Source: an uncultured Collinsella sp.
Lineage (GTDB): Bacteria; Actinomycetota; Coriobacteriia; Coriobacteriales; Coriobacteriaceae
Length of the DNA: 64,000 nt
Assembly: GCA_934621295.1 (NCBI GenBank)
Contig: CAKTVB010000007.1
Coordinates: 13,079 to 77,078 of the forward strand
Direction: 5' to 3'
Shown here: positions 1 through 8,700 of the stretch, in pieces
Position numbering within the stretch: the stretch's first letter is position 1
Layout: every line of letters starts with the position of its first letter
Program-made: the position numbers and the translations under genes
Notes under the pieces: model-generated
Told to the model about the DNA's origin: nothing
Databases searched by the model: none
What the model saw: the letters and a program-made list of their open reading frames with translations, nothing else

Positions 1-677
1 TCACCAAGATCTATGCCGCACAGCCCAATAAGCCCGCGCTGGACGACGTGAACATCGAGATCTATCCCGGTGAGTTCGTCTTTCTCGTCGGCCACTCCGG
101 CTCCGGCAAGACCACGTTGCTTTCCACTTTGATGCGCGACGTCAAGCCCACGTCTGGCCGCGTGCTCGTGGCCGGTCAGGACCTGATGCGCATCAAGAAT
201 CGCAAGGTCCCGTTCCTCCGCCGTCAGATCGGCGCCGTCTTCCAGGACTTCAAGCTCCTGCCCAACAAGACGGCTTACGAGAACGTTGCCTTTGCCCTTG
301 AGTGCATCGGCAAGCCGCGCGGTGTCATTCGCAGTCAGGTTCCCGAGGTACTGCGCCTTGTTGGCTTGGCAGACCAGATGGACTCCATGCCCGACCAGCT
401 CTCCGGCGGCGAGCAGCAGCGTGTTGCCGTTGCCCGCGCTATGGTCAACCGTCCGCCGCTGCTGATTTGCGACGAGCCCACCGGTAACCTCGACCCCGCC
501 ATTTCGCTTGGCATCATGAAGCTGCTCGAGCGCATTAACCGCACAGGTACCACGGTTATCGTGGCCACGCACGATCGCGCCATGGTCGACTCCATGCGCC
601 GTCGCGTTATCGCGCTTGAGGCCGGTCATGTCATTCGCGACCAGGAGAGGGGAGGTTACGGCAACTATGGCGCCTAG
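1..677 (+). CDS. ftsE: Cell-division ABC transporter ATPase FtsE (5' end outside window)
   Basis: ATPase of the FtsEX complex, which acts at the inner face of the membrane and couples ATP hydrolysis to control of septal peptidoglycan hydrolases. The reading frame is open from base 3 and already encodes the domain start (TKIYAAQPNKPALDDV), so the true start lies upstream of the window. Seen in order: Walker A GHSGSGKTT (about 90-116), ABC signature LSGGEQQR (399-422), Walker B LLICDEPT (about 459-482) and an H-loop in VIVATHD. The stop overlaps the ftsX start by 11 bases, so the two are translationally coupled. FtsE versus another small ABC ATPase is settled by the adjacent ftsX. Confidence 0.93.
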   Translation, partial: TKIYAAQPNKPALDDVNIEIYPGEFVFLVGHSGSGKTTLLSTLMRDVKPTSGRVLVAGQDLMRIKNRKVPFLRRQIGAVFQDFKLLPNKTAYENVAFALECIGKPRGVIRSQVPEVLRLVGLADQMDSMPDQLSGGEQQRVAVARAMVNRPPLLICDEPTGNLDPAISLGIMKLLERINRTGTTVIVATHDRAMVDSMRRRVIALEAGHVIRDQERGGYGNYGA

Positions 678-1614
678 CAATCTGGGTTATTCCATCAAAG
701 AAGCCAATAGGCACTTCTTCCGCAACTGGACCACGTCTCTGGGTGCGGTCATCACCATTTTCTTGTCGCTGTTCATCATCGGTCTGTTCATCGTGGGTTC
801 CGCGATGGTCAATGCCGCAATCGGCACGGTGGAGCAGGAAGTTACCATCAATGCGTTTATTTCCGACGACGCCAGCGACGACGATATCGAGGCGTTCGAG
901 ACCGAGCTCAAGGGCTGGGACAACGTCAAAAACGTAACCTTCAAGACCAAGGAAGATGCTCTTTCCGACTACAAGAGCAAGGTGTCCAACAACGCCGATG
1001 CCACTATGTCGGCACTTGACGGCGAGAACCCGCTGCCGCGTTCCTTTGTGATCGAGATGGAGGACCCCTCGCAGGTTGCCTCCACCGCCACGAAGATCAA
1101 GCAGAGCTCGAGCTTCCGCAAGATCGTTGACGACGACAACGCCGAGGTCGACGACAAGGATGCCGATGTCGAGGCAAGCGTCCTGTATGGTCAGGAGGAG
1201 GTTGGCCGTCTCTTCCAGGTGACCAACTACATCCGCATCGCCGCCATCGTGGTCGTGGCACTCCTCACGTTTATCGCCTTCATCTTCATCAACAACACGA
1301 TTCGCCTTTCGATCACCGCTCGTCGTCGCGAGATCGCCATCATGCGTCTCGTGGGTGCTTCGAACGGCTTTATCCGCGGACCGTTCATCACCGAGGGCGT
1401 TCTGCAGGCTCTGTTGGGCTCTGTGCTCGCCATCGGCGTGCTGGAGATCATCCGCAACGTGGGTATCCCCGCGCTGCAGAACAGCATCAAGTTCCTCACC
1501 TTTGCGATTCCCATCCAGATGTTTTTGGCCACCTATGGCGCGCTGCTTATCGTCGGCGTGGTCATTGGCCTGTTTGGCTCTGCCATCGCTATGAGGCGCT
1601 ACCTTAAGGTATAG
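667..1614 (+). CDS. ftsX: Cell-division protein FtsX
   Basis: Membrane partner of FtsE that transmits the ATPase cycle to extracytoplasmic cell-wall hydrolases. The 315-residue product has the FtsX topology: one N-terminal membrane segment (about residues 22-48), an extracytoplasmic domain of roughly 140 acidic residues, then three C-terminal membrane segments around a permease-like RRREIAIMRLVGAS loop. I chose ATG 667 because GGGAGG lies 10-15 bases upstream and it gives the usual N-terminus MAPSNLGYSIKEA; an in-frame start 51 bases earlier lies inside ftsE and lacks a site. A strong terminator follows at 1641. Confidence 0.93.
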   Translation: MAPSNLGYSIKEANRHFFRNWTTSLGAVITIFLSLFIIGLFIVGSAMVNAAIGTVEQEVTINAFISDDASDDDIEAFETELKGWDNVKNVTFKTKEDALSDYKSKVSNNADATMSALDGENPLPRSFVIEMEDPSQVASTATKIKQSSSFRKIVDDDNAEVDDKDADVEASVLYGQEEVGRLFQVTNYIRIAAIVVVALLTFIAFIFINNTIRLSITARRREIAIMRLVGASNGFIRGPFITEGVLQALLGSVLAIGVLEIIRNVGIPALQNSIKFLTFAIPIQMFLATYGALLIVGVVIGLFGSAIAMRRYLKV

Positions 1615-1640
1615 CCTGAGGACTCAAAGGGGTACACGAT

Positions 1641-1682
1641 AAGGGCGGGTCGCGGTTTGCGGCCCGCCCTTTGCTGTTTTTT
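1641..1682 (+). terminator. Rho-independent terminator after ftsX
   Basis: AGGGCGGG pairs with CCCGCCCT around a GC-rich loop, followed by TTTGCTGTTTTTT. It separates ftsEX from rnr, which begins 22 bases later. Confidence 0.8.
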
Positions 1683-1704
1683 CCAGATTGATTGGAGGCA
1701 CGCC

Positions 1705-3810
1705 ATGGGGCGTAAACATAAAACGAACGGGCATCGTTCTCCTGTGCGTTCGCGTCGCGTGGCGGGCCTTTTGGGCACCGTGCATGTGACGGGCGGCGTC
1801 GCTACGGTAGAGACTGCCGAGGGCGTATTCAGGCTTACCGAGCGCGGGATGCGCGAGGCCATGCCGGGTGATACGGTAACGGTGAGCTTGCATCGTGGGC
1901 CGGGCGGCGAGCGTCGCGCGCAGGTCGAATCGGTGGAGGAGCGCTCGCAGACCGTCTTGGTGGGAACCTATCATCAGGCGGGGCCGTTGGGTGTCGTGCG
2001 GCCGTTGGACAAGCGAGCCAAGCTCGATTTCTTTGTGCCCCCACACGATCAGTCGCCCGAGCGGCTGGGCGTGGCCGATGGCGACCTTGTCGCCGCGCGT
2101 ATCGTGAGCTATCCCACGCGGATGGAATCGGGTGTGGTGACGATTGACCGGCGCATTGGCGGGAAAGACGCCCCGGATGCCGGCATTCAGACCGTCATGG
2201 CGCGCTACGACTTGGCCGACGGCTATGCGCCGGCTGCACTTGCAGAGGCCGAGTCGCTGGAGCTCGATGTTGAATCGGCTCTTCAAGATCCGCTGCGACG
2301 CGATATTCGCGACCGTTTCTTGCTGACGATCGATCCGGTGGATGCCCGTGACTTTGACGACGCCATCTCCGTTGAGCGCACGCCTGCAGGCGGCTGGAAG
2401 CTTGGCGTGCATATCGCCGACGTGTCGCATTACGTTGTGTGGGAGAGCTCTATCGACCTTGAGGCTCGCATGCGTTCTACGAGCGTTTATTTGGCCGATC
2501 GCGTGTTGCCTATGCTGCCCGAGTGCCTGTCGAACGACCTGTGTTCGCTGCGTCCCCATGAGGATCGCCTTGCCTTTACGGTGGATATTGAACTCGATGC
2601 GCGCGGGCACGTGCTGTCGAGCCGTGCTTATCCGAGCGTGATTCAGTCGCGCGTGCGCCTTGATTACGATGCGGCCGATTGGCTGCTTTGGGGTGAGGAG
2701 GCTGCGGGCGATGATGCTGAGGACGTCGACCTGGCATGCGTGGAGCGCGCCGAACAGGCGCGTCGAGACGCTGCCGCCTGCGGGGTTGATATCGCCGCGT
2801 TTCTTCGCGATGCCGATGAGCTCGCGCGTGCACGCCAGCGGGTGAGGCGTCGCCGCGGTGCTATCGATTTCGAATCGAGCGAGGTCCATGTGGCCCTTGA
2901 CGACGAGGGCGTGCCGGAGCGCATCGATGTGCGTCGCCGCACCCCGGCGACGTCACTTGTGGAAGAGGCCATGCTTCTTGCCAACGAGTGCGTGGCAAGA
3001 AAGCTGGTGGCGGCGGGTGCGCCTGCAGCGTTTCGCGTGCACGAGGACCCTTCGCCCGACGAGTTGACGGCCGCGACAGAGGTGCTGATCGAGGCGCGGA
3101 CGATCGATCGCCAAGAGGCGCTGGGCATCATGACCGGCGATTCCCATGCTATCGAGGGCGTTCTGGAGCGCAGCGCCCAGACCTCCCAGGCCCCTATGGT
3201 AAATGCGCTGCTTCTGCGCGCGATGCAGCGTGCCGTGTACCGTCCGCATAACCTGGGGCACTATGCCTTGGGTGCCGATGCGTATTGCCACTTCACGAGC
3301 CCTATTCGTCGCTATCCCGACTTGCTGGTCCATCGCGCCCTCAAGATGTTGCTCGCGCGCGAGCGACTGGGTGCCCGCGTGGCACATGAGCGGGCGCCGC
3401 GTCTGGTGGGCACGGGCCCACAGGACATGGAGCACATTTTGCCGATGCTCTGTCGGGAGGCGTCTTCGCGCGAGCGCATCGCCGACGCTGCGGCGCGTGA
3501 CTCTCAAAAGGTGAAGGTTGCCCAGTACTACGCTCAGCGTGTAGGTGAGCGCATGGCCGCGACCGTTACCTGGATCGACCAGATGGGTGCGTTCGTGCGC
3601 GTGGACGAGACCGCGGCGGAAGGCCTGGTGCGCATGAGCGCACTGGGCGGCAACGAGTGGTGGGACTTCGATGAGCGTCGCCTCACCCTTACCGGTACGT
3701 CTTCGGGCGAGGTCATCTCGCTTGGTCGACGGGCAATCGTGGAGGTTGTGGGCACCGATTGCATGCGCGGGCACCTCGACTTCAAGCTGATACACACCTT
3801 GAGCATTTAG
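1705..3810 (+). CDS. rnr: Ribonuclease R (RNase II/R family 3'-5' exoribonuclease)
   Basis: Processive 3'-5' exoribonuclease that degrades structured RNA; in many bacteria it works with SmpB-tmRNA, and smpB lies two genes downstream. The 701-residue product has an N-terminal cold-shock/OB region, a central RNB domain with the metal-binding acidic cluster DARDFDDAIS (residues 213-222), conserved blocks FTSPIRRYPDLLVHR and SSRERIADAAARDS, and a C-terminal S1 domain (GERMAATVTWIDQMGAFVRV). ATG 1705 is preceded by TTGGAGG; an in-frame codon 48 bases upstream lies inside the terminator and is not credible. Family length is typically 700-800 residues. Confidence 0.92.
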   Translation: MGRKHKTNGHRSPVRSRRVAGLLGTVHVTGGVATVETAEGVFRLTERGMREAMPGDTVTVSLHRGPGGERRAQVESVEERSQTVLVGTYHQAGPLGVVRPLDKRAKLDFFVPPHDQSPERLGVADGDLVAARIVSYPTRMESGVVTIDRRIGGKDAPDAGIQTVMARYDLADGYAPAALAEAESLELDVESALQDPLRRDIRDRFLLTIDPVDARDFDDAISVERTPAGGWKLGVHIADVSHYVVWESSIDLEARMRSTSVYLADRVLPMLPECLSNDLCSLRPHEDRLAFTVDIELDARGHVLSSRAYPSVIQSRVRLDYDAADWLLWGEEAAGDDAEDVDLACVERAEQARRDAAACGVDIAAFLRDADELARARQRVRRRRGAIDFESSEVHVALDDEGVPERIDVRRRTPATSLVEEAMLLANECVARKLVAAGAPAAFRVHEDPSPDELTAATEVLIEARTIDRQEALGIMTGDSHAIEGVLERSAQTSQAPMVNALLLRAMQRAVYRPHNLGHYALGADAYCHFTSPIRRYPDLLVHRALKMLLARERLGARVAHERAPRLVGTGPQDMEHILPMLCREASSRERIADAAARDSQKVKVAQYYAQRVGERMAATVTWIDQMGAFVRVDETAAEGLVRMSALGGNEWWDFDERRLTLTGTSSGEVISLGRRAIVEVVGTDCMRGHLDFKLIHTLSI

Positions 3811-3848
3811 GCTACACTGAGAAGCCGAACCGAGATTCAGGAGGACAT

Positions 3849-4700
3849 GTGGAAACGCCGATTTCCGAACAAGATATCGAGTACGCCGAGACCTATCTGG
3901 CGGCAGGCGACATTTCTACGGCATCGCAGATGCTCGAGCGTTATCTGGAGCTCGCTGAGGAGTACATTGCCGAGGAGTGCCAGGCAACGGACGAGGTGCA
4001 GTACTTCAGCTTCCAGGATCCTTTCGAGCGCCTATGCTATGCACGCGTCGAGCGCGATCCGCGCCGTATCATTGCGGCGCCCACCCCGTTCGATCGCCTG
4101 TATTCCGACGTGGCATACGTGTGCATCCAACAGCAGGATTACGAGCGCGCACGCGATGCACTTATCCAGGCGGTGCGCTGGAACCCCATGAACTGCAAGT
4201 ATCGTTTGGACCTGGCAGAGATCTTCCGTGCCCTGGGCGATATCCAGGAGTGGGCGGCGCTTTCCAATTCCGTGCTTGAGCGTGCGTCCGATGGTCGCGT
4301 TGCCGCTCGTGCATATTCCAACTTGGGTCAGCTCTTTATCGATCAGGACAACGCCGTTGCCGCCTCCGGCTGCGCGCGTCTGGCCGTGCGCCTGGCTCCC
4401 GCCGATGCTCGCACGGTGGCCTTGATGGACCGTCTGGCCAAGGAACATCCCGAGGTCGCCCAGGATTCTGACGAACATGTGCTGGGAGAGCTTTCGATCC
4501 AGGGTATCCCCACGAGCCCTTCTCCCGATGTTGCCATCTGTTTGCTCATCTGCGCGTCCGACGCCGCCACGGCGGGCGATCGTGCAAAGGCCGCCGAGTA
4601 CACGGCGCGCGCAAACGGGCTTATTGGCAAGGAGGCCTGCTCCGCGCTGATCAAGATGATTCGCGAGGCAGATAGCGAGGGTGGCGCCGATGCCCAGTAA
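3849..4700 (+). CDS. Tetratricopeptide-repeat protein
   Basis: A 283-residue soluble, all-helical protein with no signal peptide. TPR-type helix pairs are visible in the middle (YSDVAYVCIQQQDYERARDA, YRLDLAEIFRALGDIQEW, AYSNLGQLFIDQDNAVAA), so it probably binds protein partners. GTG 3849 was chosen because AGGAGG lies 5 bases upstream and gives VETPISEQD. It sits between rnr and smpB and overlaps the smpB start by 11 bases, so all three are likely co-transcribed. The location suggests a link to RNA or ribosome quality control, but this is inference from position only; the specific function is unknown. Confidence 0.85.
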   Translation: METPISEQDIEYAETYLAAGDISTASQMLERYLELAEEYIAEECQATDEVQYFSFQDPFERLCYARVERDPRRIIAAPTPFDRLYSDVAYVCIQQQDYERARDALIQAVRWNPMNCKYRLDLAEIFRALGDIQEWAALSNSVLERASDGRVAARAYSNLGQLFIDQDNAVAASGCARLAVRLAPADARTVALMDRLAKEHPEVAQDSDEHVLGELSIQGIPTSPSPDVAICLLICASDAATAGDRAKAAEYTARANGLIGKEACSALIKMIREADSEGGADAQ

Positions 4701-5163
4701 GAAGGAACACAAGCTCATCTCCAAGAATCGCTCGGCGCATCATGAGTACTTTATCGACGAGACCATCGAGTGCGGCGTTGAGCTTGCCGGCGCCGAGGTG
4801 AAGAGCATCCGCGAGCGCGCCTGCCAGATCACGGACACCTTTGCGATTATCCGCGGGGGAGAGTGCTGGCTCGTGGGCCTGCATATCCATCCCTACAGCA
4901 ACGGTGGCGTGTGGAACCGCGACCCAGATCGTCGCAAGAAGCTCTTGCTCCATCGCAAGGAGATTGACTACCTGGATGGCAAGCTGCGTAATCGGGGTTA
5001 CGCACTGGTTCCGTTGGAGCTGTATTTCAACGATTCCGGTCGTGTGAAGCTGCTGCTTGGACTGGGTCGCGGCAAGAAGCTCTATGACAAGCGCGAAGAT
5101 ATGGCCAAGCGGGATGTGCAGAGGGAGATCGATCGAGCCCTCAAAACACGCCTGCGCGGCTGA
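4690..5163 (+). CDS. smpB: SsrA-binding protein SmpB
   Basis: Binds tmRNA and delivers it to stalled ribosomes for trans-translation. The 157-residue protein shows the family hallmarks: NRSAHHEYFIDETIECGVEL near the N-terminus, GAEVKSIR, the WLVGLHIHPYSNG strand region, RKKLLLHRKEI, and the basic tail GRGKKLYDKREDMAKRD that reaches into the decoding centre. ATG 4690 (MPSKKEHK) fits the family N-terminus better than the GTG three codons upstream. No tmRNA gene was found downstream. Confidence 0.95.
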   Translation: MPSKKEHKLISKNRSAHHEYFIDETIECGVELAGAEVKSIRERACQITDTFAIIRGGECWLVGLHIHPYSNGGVWNRDPDRRKKLLLHRKEIDYLDGKLRNRGYALVPLELYFNDSGRVKLLLGLGRGKKLYDKREDMAKRDVQREIDRALKTRLRG

Positions 5164-5284
5164 GGCACCGCACCTCGGCGCTCAATCGTCGGGCGCCGCA
5201 CGCTAGGCGTGCGCCCTCCTCTTTCGTGCCGATCTGCGGCACCTCAGCCACGCAGAGGACGTGGGCTGTATATTGCTTTTGATT

Positions 5285-5314
5285 ACGGCTTCCTTTGGGA
5301 GGCCGTTTCTTTTT
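5285..5314 (+). terminator. Rho-independent terminator after smpB
   Basis: ACGGCTTCC and GGAGGCCGT form a 9-bp stem (one G-U pair) with a TTTG loop, followed by TTCTTTTTTC. It ends the rnr-TPR-smpB unit. Confidence 0.8.
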
Positions 5315-5335
5315 TCGCAATTGGCATAAAAGGAC

Positions 5336-5363
5336 TTGTATTTAATAAATAGGAACTTATACT
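5336..5363 (+). promoter_or_regulatory. Candidate sigma-70-type promoter for the rubredoxin gene
   Basis: TTGTAT (5336-5341) and TATACT (5358-5363) are separated by 16 bases in an AT-rich stretch directly downstream of a terminator and 37 bases upstream of the start codon. Confidence 0.55.
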
Positions 5364-5399
5364 ATTAATAAGTACACAGCCAGTTCTAGGGAGGACATC

Positions 5400-5543
5400 A
5401 TGGCTGAAGAGAAGAAGACCTACAAGTTTGTCTGCACTGTTTGCGGTTACGAGGTTGAGGTCGATACGCCTGAGCTGCCGGAGGATTACGTGTGCCCGGT
5501 TTGCGGCGTGGGCCCCGATCAGTTTGAGCGCGTCGACGAGTAA
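5400..5543 (+). CDS. Rubredoxin, compact 47-residue form
   Basis: Small electron-transfer protein with one iron bound by four cysteines. The 47-residue product has two CxxC knuckles, FVCTVCGYEVEV and DYVCPVCGVGPDQFERV, which match the rubredoxin metal site and the GxxPDQFE ending. It is a little shorter than the usual 52-54 residues because the loop between the knuckles is reduced. ATG 5400 is preceded by GGGAGG. It is monocistronic, with its own candidate promoter upstream and a terminator downstream. Likely partners are oxygen- or peroxide-reducing enzymes, none of which are adjacent. Confidence 0.88.
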   Translation: MAEEKKTYKFVCTVCGYEVEVDTPELPEDYVCPVCGVGPDQFERVDE

Positions 5544-5573
5544 CATGCGCTAGATACATCCAACGTTCTCCAG

Positions 5574-5616
5574 CGCGGGGCGAGGTCCATCGGGTCTCGC
5601 CCCGCGTTCGTTTTTT
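5574..5616 (+). terminator. Rho-independent terminator after rubredoxin
   Basis: CGCGGGGCGAG and CTCGCCCCGCG form a perfect 11-bp stem around an 11-base loop, followed by TTCGTTTTTT. Confidence 0.88.
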
Positions 5617-5635
5617 GCGCGTGCGTTACGCATAT

Positions 5636-5686
5636 GTTTCGAAACAGCAGGGAAACATCTTGGCAAACCTACCGCCGTAGTATGTA
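5636..5686 (+). promoter_or_regulatory. Candidate gltB promoter region with a small palindrome
   Basis: The palindrome GTTTCGAAAC (5636-5645) is followed by TTGGCA (5660-5665) and TATGTA (5681-5686), 15 bases apart. Spacing is short, so the promoter assignment is tentative; the palindrome is a possible operator. Confidence 0.35.
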
Positions 5687-5752
5687 GCCCTCACGCAACA
5701 TGAGAATACTATGCGTGTGTGATCGAGCTAGAAGCTATCGGGGAGGTAAACG

Positions 5753-8700
5753 ATGCAGGAGCAGGGAAAACCCGCTGACCAGCACCATCAGGGACTGTAT
5801 CGTCCTGAGTTTGAACACGATGCGTGCGGCATTGGCGCGCTCGCTAATCTTCATGGACAAAAGAGCCACCAGATTTTGGATGACGCTCTTTCGGTACTCG
5901 TCAATTTGGAGCACCGTGGCGGCACGGGCTTGGAGAAGAACACCGGCGACGGCGCCGGTATCCTCTTTCAGGTGCCGCATCATTTTTTCCGCAAAGAAGC
6001 GCAGAAGTGCGGCCAGATCTTGCCCGCCGAGGGCGATTACGGCGTGGCCATGCTCTTCTTCCCGCAGGACGAATGCGGTGTCGAAGATGCAACCCGCGTA
6101 TTTGAAGAGGGCTGTGCCGAGGCCGGCGTGCCGCTGCTGTTTTGGCGTCAAGTTCCGGTAGACCCGCATGATCTGGGCGAGACGGCCCGTGCCTGCATGC
6201 CCACGATCCTGCAGGCGTTCCTGGGCCGCCCCGAGGACGTGGAGGCTGGCGACGACTTCGAGCGCCGCCTGTACGTTTGCCGCCGTACCGTCGAGAAGCG
6301 CGCCGACACCGAGTTCTCCCTGCAGGGCAAGATTTTCTACGTCTGCTCCATGAGCTCGCGCACCGTGGTCTATAAGGGCATGCTCGTGGCCACGCAGATG
6401 CGCCGCTTCTTCACCGATCTTAACGACGCTGCGGTCAAGACGGCGGTGGCGCTCGTTCACTCCCGTTATTCCACCAACACCACGCCGAGCTGGGAGCGCG
6501 CGCACCCCAACCGCTACATCATCCATAACGGCGAGATCAACACCCTCAAGGGCAACGTCAACTGGATTCGCGCCCGCGAACCGAACCTCTACTCGCCGGT
6601 GCTCCAGCACGATCTCGAGCGCGTGCTGCCCATCATCAACCGCGAGGGCTCGGACTCCGCCATCCTCGATAACGTCCTCGAGTTCCTGGTCATGAACGGG
6701 CGCTCTATGACACGCGCGGCGTCTATGTTGCTGCCCGAGCCGTGGGATCACAACACGAATCTTTCCGAGGAGCGTCGCGCCTACGACGCCTACCAGTCCA
6801 TGCTCATGGAGCCCTGGGACGGTCCTGCCGCGATCGCCTTTACCGATGGCCGCACCCTGGGCGCCGCCCTCGACCGCAACGGCCTGCGCCCGGCTCGCTA
6901 CTATGTGACGCGCGACGACCGCTTCCTGCTCTCCTCTGAGGTGGGCACCATCGAGATCGATCCGGCAAACGTGCTTACCGCCGGCTGCCTGGGCCCGGGC
7001 GAGATGCTCGAGGTCGATTTTGCGCAGGGCCGCGTGAAGTACAACGACGAGATTCGTCGTGCCTTCGCCATGCAAAAGCCCTATCGCGATTGGATTGCGG
7101 ACGAGACGCTCGATGTCGACGACCTCGATGCCGCCAAGACCGAGGCTCCGCGTGAGGACGCCGATGTTCCCGAGGTCGTGCGCATGGCTCGCTTGGGCTA
7201 CCACTGGGACGACGTCGACGAGGCCGTACGTCCCATGGCGCAGGGGGGTAAGGTGCCCCTGGCCTCCATGGGCATCGATGCTCCGCTCGCCGTGCTCTCC
7301 AAGAAGAACCGCTCGTTCTTCGATTACTTCTACCAGCTGTTCGCGCAGGTCACGAACCCGCCGATCGACGCACTGCGCGAGAGCTTCGTGACCTCTACCA
7401 AGCTGTACCTGGGAAATCACGGCAACTTGCTCGAAGATTCCCGTGCCGCCTGCCAGCTGGTGCGCCTGCCGCGTCCGTTGCTGGACAAAAAGCAGTTCGA
7501 GGCCATCTGCGCCATCGATCGCGTGGGCTTCAAGACGGCGCGCTTCCGTGCGGTCTACAAACGCGACGACGCTCCCGGCGCTCTGGCCCGTGCCCTCGAT
7601 AAGCTGGCGCAAGACGTCGAGGCCGCCGTGCGCGATGGCGTGAACATCGTGGTGCTTTCCGACCGCGCCGCTGCGGGCGAGGTGCCCATCCCGTCGCTTC
7701 TGGCCACGGGTGCCGTGCACAATCACCTGATCCGTGCCGGCGTGCGCACCTTTGCCGACCTGGTTGTCGAGACGGGCGACGCCCTGTGCGCCCACGATTT
7801 CGCGACTCTTGTGGGCTACTCCGCAAGCGGCATCTACCCCTATATGGCGCATGATTGCATTCGCGACCTCGCTGCGCGCGGCGACCTGGACGTCTCTGCC
7901 GAGGAAGGCATCGCCAACTACAACCGCGCCGTGACGGCGGGCATCGTCTCCATCATGTCCAAGATGGGCATCTCCACGGTGCAGAGCTATCACTCTGCGC
8001 AGATCTTCGAGGCCGTGGGCTTTGATGACGAGTTTATCGACCGCTATTTTGCCGGTACCGTTTCGCGCGTGGGTGGCATGGGCGTTGCCGACGTCGAGCG
8101 CGAGGAGAACAAGCGCTATGACGACGCGCTCGCCATCCTGAAGACCGCTGCTCCCGACCAGCTGCCTACCCTTGGCCTTACCAAGTGGCGTCCCGTGGTG
8201 GGCGAGGATCACCTTATCGACCCGCAGACCATCTACCTGCTGCAGCGTGCCTGCCAACAGGGCGATGACGACCTGTTCCAGGAGTACAGCGCCCACGTGC
8301 ACCGTGCCGGCCGCGCCGTTCGCTTGCGCGACTTGCTCGACTTCGACGCGTCCGGTCGTACGCCGGTGGCGCTTGACGAGGTGGAGAGCGCACGCGACAT
8401 CGTGCGCCGCTTTAACACCGGCGCCATGAGCTACGGCTCCATCAGCCAGGAGGCACACGAGTGCATGGCTATTGCCATGAACCGCCTGCATGGTCGCTCC
8501 AACTCCGGTGAGGGCGGCGAGGATCCGCGTCGCGAGACGCCGCTGCCCAACGGTGACTCCAAGAACTCCGCCATCAAGCAGATCGCTTCGGCGCGCTTTG
8601 GCGTGACGAGTCGCTACCTGTGCTCGGCTATCGAGATTCAGATCAAGATGGCTCAAGGCGCCAAGCCCGGTGAAGGCGGCCACCTGCCTGGCAAGAAGGT

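Noticed and set aside
5164..5399. A tmRNA (ssrA) gene after smpB
   Set aside because: The region is only 236 bases, lacks the tRNA-like acceptor and T-arm ends and a tag reading frame, and is mostly a terminator and a promoter.
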